A DNA stretch of 64,000 nt from contig NZ_CP139707.1 of assembly GCF_034377145.1 (NCBI RefSeq), positions 248,001 to 312,000 of the forward strand, given 5' to 3'. Below are positions 63,436-64,000 of this stretch, piece by piece (the stretch's first letter is position 1; every line of letters begins with the position of its first letter). Source of the stretch: Sulfitobacter sp. OXR-159 (GTDB lineage Bacteria; Pseudomonadota; Alphaproteobacteria; Rhodobacterales; Rhodobacteraceae). The translations under genes were made by a program, and so were the position numbers. The notes beneath the pieces were generated by a model. It made no database searches, was not told the DNA's origin, and saw only the letters and a list, made by a program, of their open reading frames with translations.

Positions 63436-64000
63436 GCGAGTTCATCGTCGAGGCGTATCGGGATGCTGCCGCCAATACGGCCAGCAAGGTATATCCCTTG
63501 GTACGTGCTGCAAAACTGAAGGCTGACTTCGCCCGGGTCTTCAGCGCTCATTTGGGGCATTTGATCGGTGGGGGGCGCTTCGAAACTGAAGGGCTTCTCG
63601 TGACCGGACCTTCCGGCACTGGTAAGACCACTGAAATCGGTGCGCTGATCTGCCAGTTCAACGCGGACAAGATCGTGCTTCCCGACGGGTCGGGTGCGCG
63701 TTTCGCGGAGTGCGTTTTGAAGGGAATTGGGACCTGGAAAGATCTCGGTAAGGCAACCGCCGCTGCCATTGGCTATCCTGTGAGCTCTAAGGCAAGACTG
63801 ACGCAGAGTGAAAACTGGGATATTGTCGTTCGGGAAGCCAAGCTCGCCGGTGTCATCGGCATTCATTTTGATGAAGCACAGCATATCTTTCGCGAGAAGA
63901 GTGATGCAGACCGGTTCGCGGTTCTCGACTTCTTCAAGACTTTGATGAAATCTCATGACTGGCCCTTGATGCTGATCTTTTCAGGTGTTCCGGACTTGAA
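63432..64000 (+). CDS. tnsC: TnsC/TniB-family AAA+ ATPase (runs off the window)
   Basis: The 189 residues seen have Walker [11 protein letters not shown] (about residue 63), Walker [12 protein letters not shown] (about 149) and a sensor 1-like [11 protein letters not shown] at the edge. These are diagnostic of TniB/TnsC, which polymerise on target DNA and recruit TnsB. The overlap with tnsB supports one operon. A tniQ gene would be expected next, outside the window. Confidence 0.9.
   Translation, partial: MSEFIVEAYRDAAANTASKVYPLVRAAKLKADFARVFSAHLGHLIGGGRFETEGLLVTGPSGTGKTTEIGALICQFNADKIVLPDGSGARFAECVLKGIGTWKDLGKATAAAIGYPVSSKARLTQSENWDIVVREAKLAGVIGIHFDEAQHIFREKSDADRFAVLDFFKTLMKSHDWPLMLIFSGVPDL

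Noticed and set aside
54605..64000. CRISPR-associated transposon (CAST)
   Set aside because: tniQ, tnsB and tnsC are present but no CRISPR repeats and no cas gene are visible in the window; the right side is unseen.

Overview
The window looks like a chromosome segment from an alphaproteobacterium of the Rhodobacteraceae, probably the Roseobacter group. The reasons are the petP-petR regulator pair, the xseB-ispA-dxs order, high GC with tightly overlapping operons, TRAP, TTT and ABC uptake systems for organic acids and amino acids, and Tn7-like (tni/tns) genes. I name no species; this is inferred from gene content only.

Bases 1-17442 are ordinary backbone. They hold the end of an epimerase gene, an ExoD-family gene, the xseB-ispA-dxs isoprenoid operon, petP-petR, ilvE, and a long leftward operon (FAD amino-acid oxidase, TRAP transporter dctPQM, BASS-like carrier, 5-oxoprolinase pxpBCA). 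An Asp/Glu-racemase-like gene, a YcaQ/AlkX-type DNA glycosylase, a LacI regulator and tRNA-Arg(CCU) follow. From the tRNA to about 21.2 kb is a decayed mobile zone: an orphan gene, an IS3-family element whose orfB carries two short palindromic insertions, an IS66 remnant, and a frameshifted AlbA_2-type gene.

Bases 21580-47368 are accessory catabolism. A PDC-hydrolase-like amidohydrolase is divergent from a GntR regulator and a TctCBA transporter. Next comes a LysR regulator divergent from a large rightward cluster: a Dpp-type ABC importer, GMC oxidoreductase, enolase-superfamily enzyme, SDR, acyl-CoA dehydrogenase, beta-hydroxyacid dehydrogenase, two class III CoA-transferases, CMD protein, aldehyde dehydrogenase, thiolase, a FadB/FadJ-like bifunctional protein and an APH-fold kinase. 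The dehydrogenase and kinase match the two halves of ACAD10/11 and the LvaC/LvaA pair, so I infer that a gamma-hydroxy acid or lactone is imported, oxidised and fed to beta-oxidation.

After a short decay zone (47.4-48.3 kb), a leftward operon (RpiR regulator, polar amino-acid ABC transporter, MenC/N-acylamino-acid-racemase-like enzyme, COG3375-type GNAT) resembles the N-succinyl-amino-acid route that converts D- to L-amino acids.

Bases 54.2-64.0 kb are mobile DNA. A tniQ gene is cut by an IS630 element, and a zinc-ribbon/HTH gene is cut by an IS1380 element. In both cases removing the IS and one target duplication restores the frame. They are followed by an intact rightward tnsA-like/tnsB/tnsC operon of a Tn7-like transposon, which runs off the window. 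The TnsA-like protein seems to lack canonical catalytic residues. No CRISPR array or cas gene was seen.
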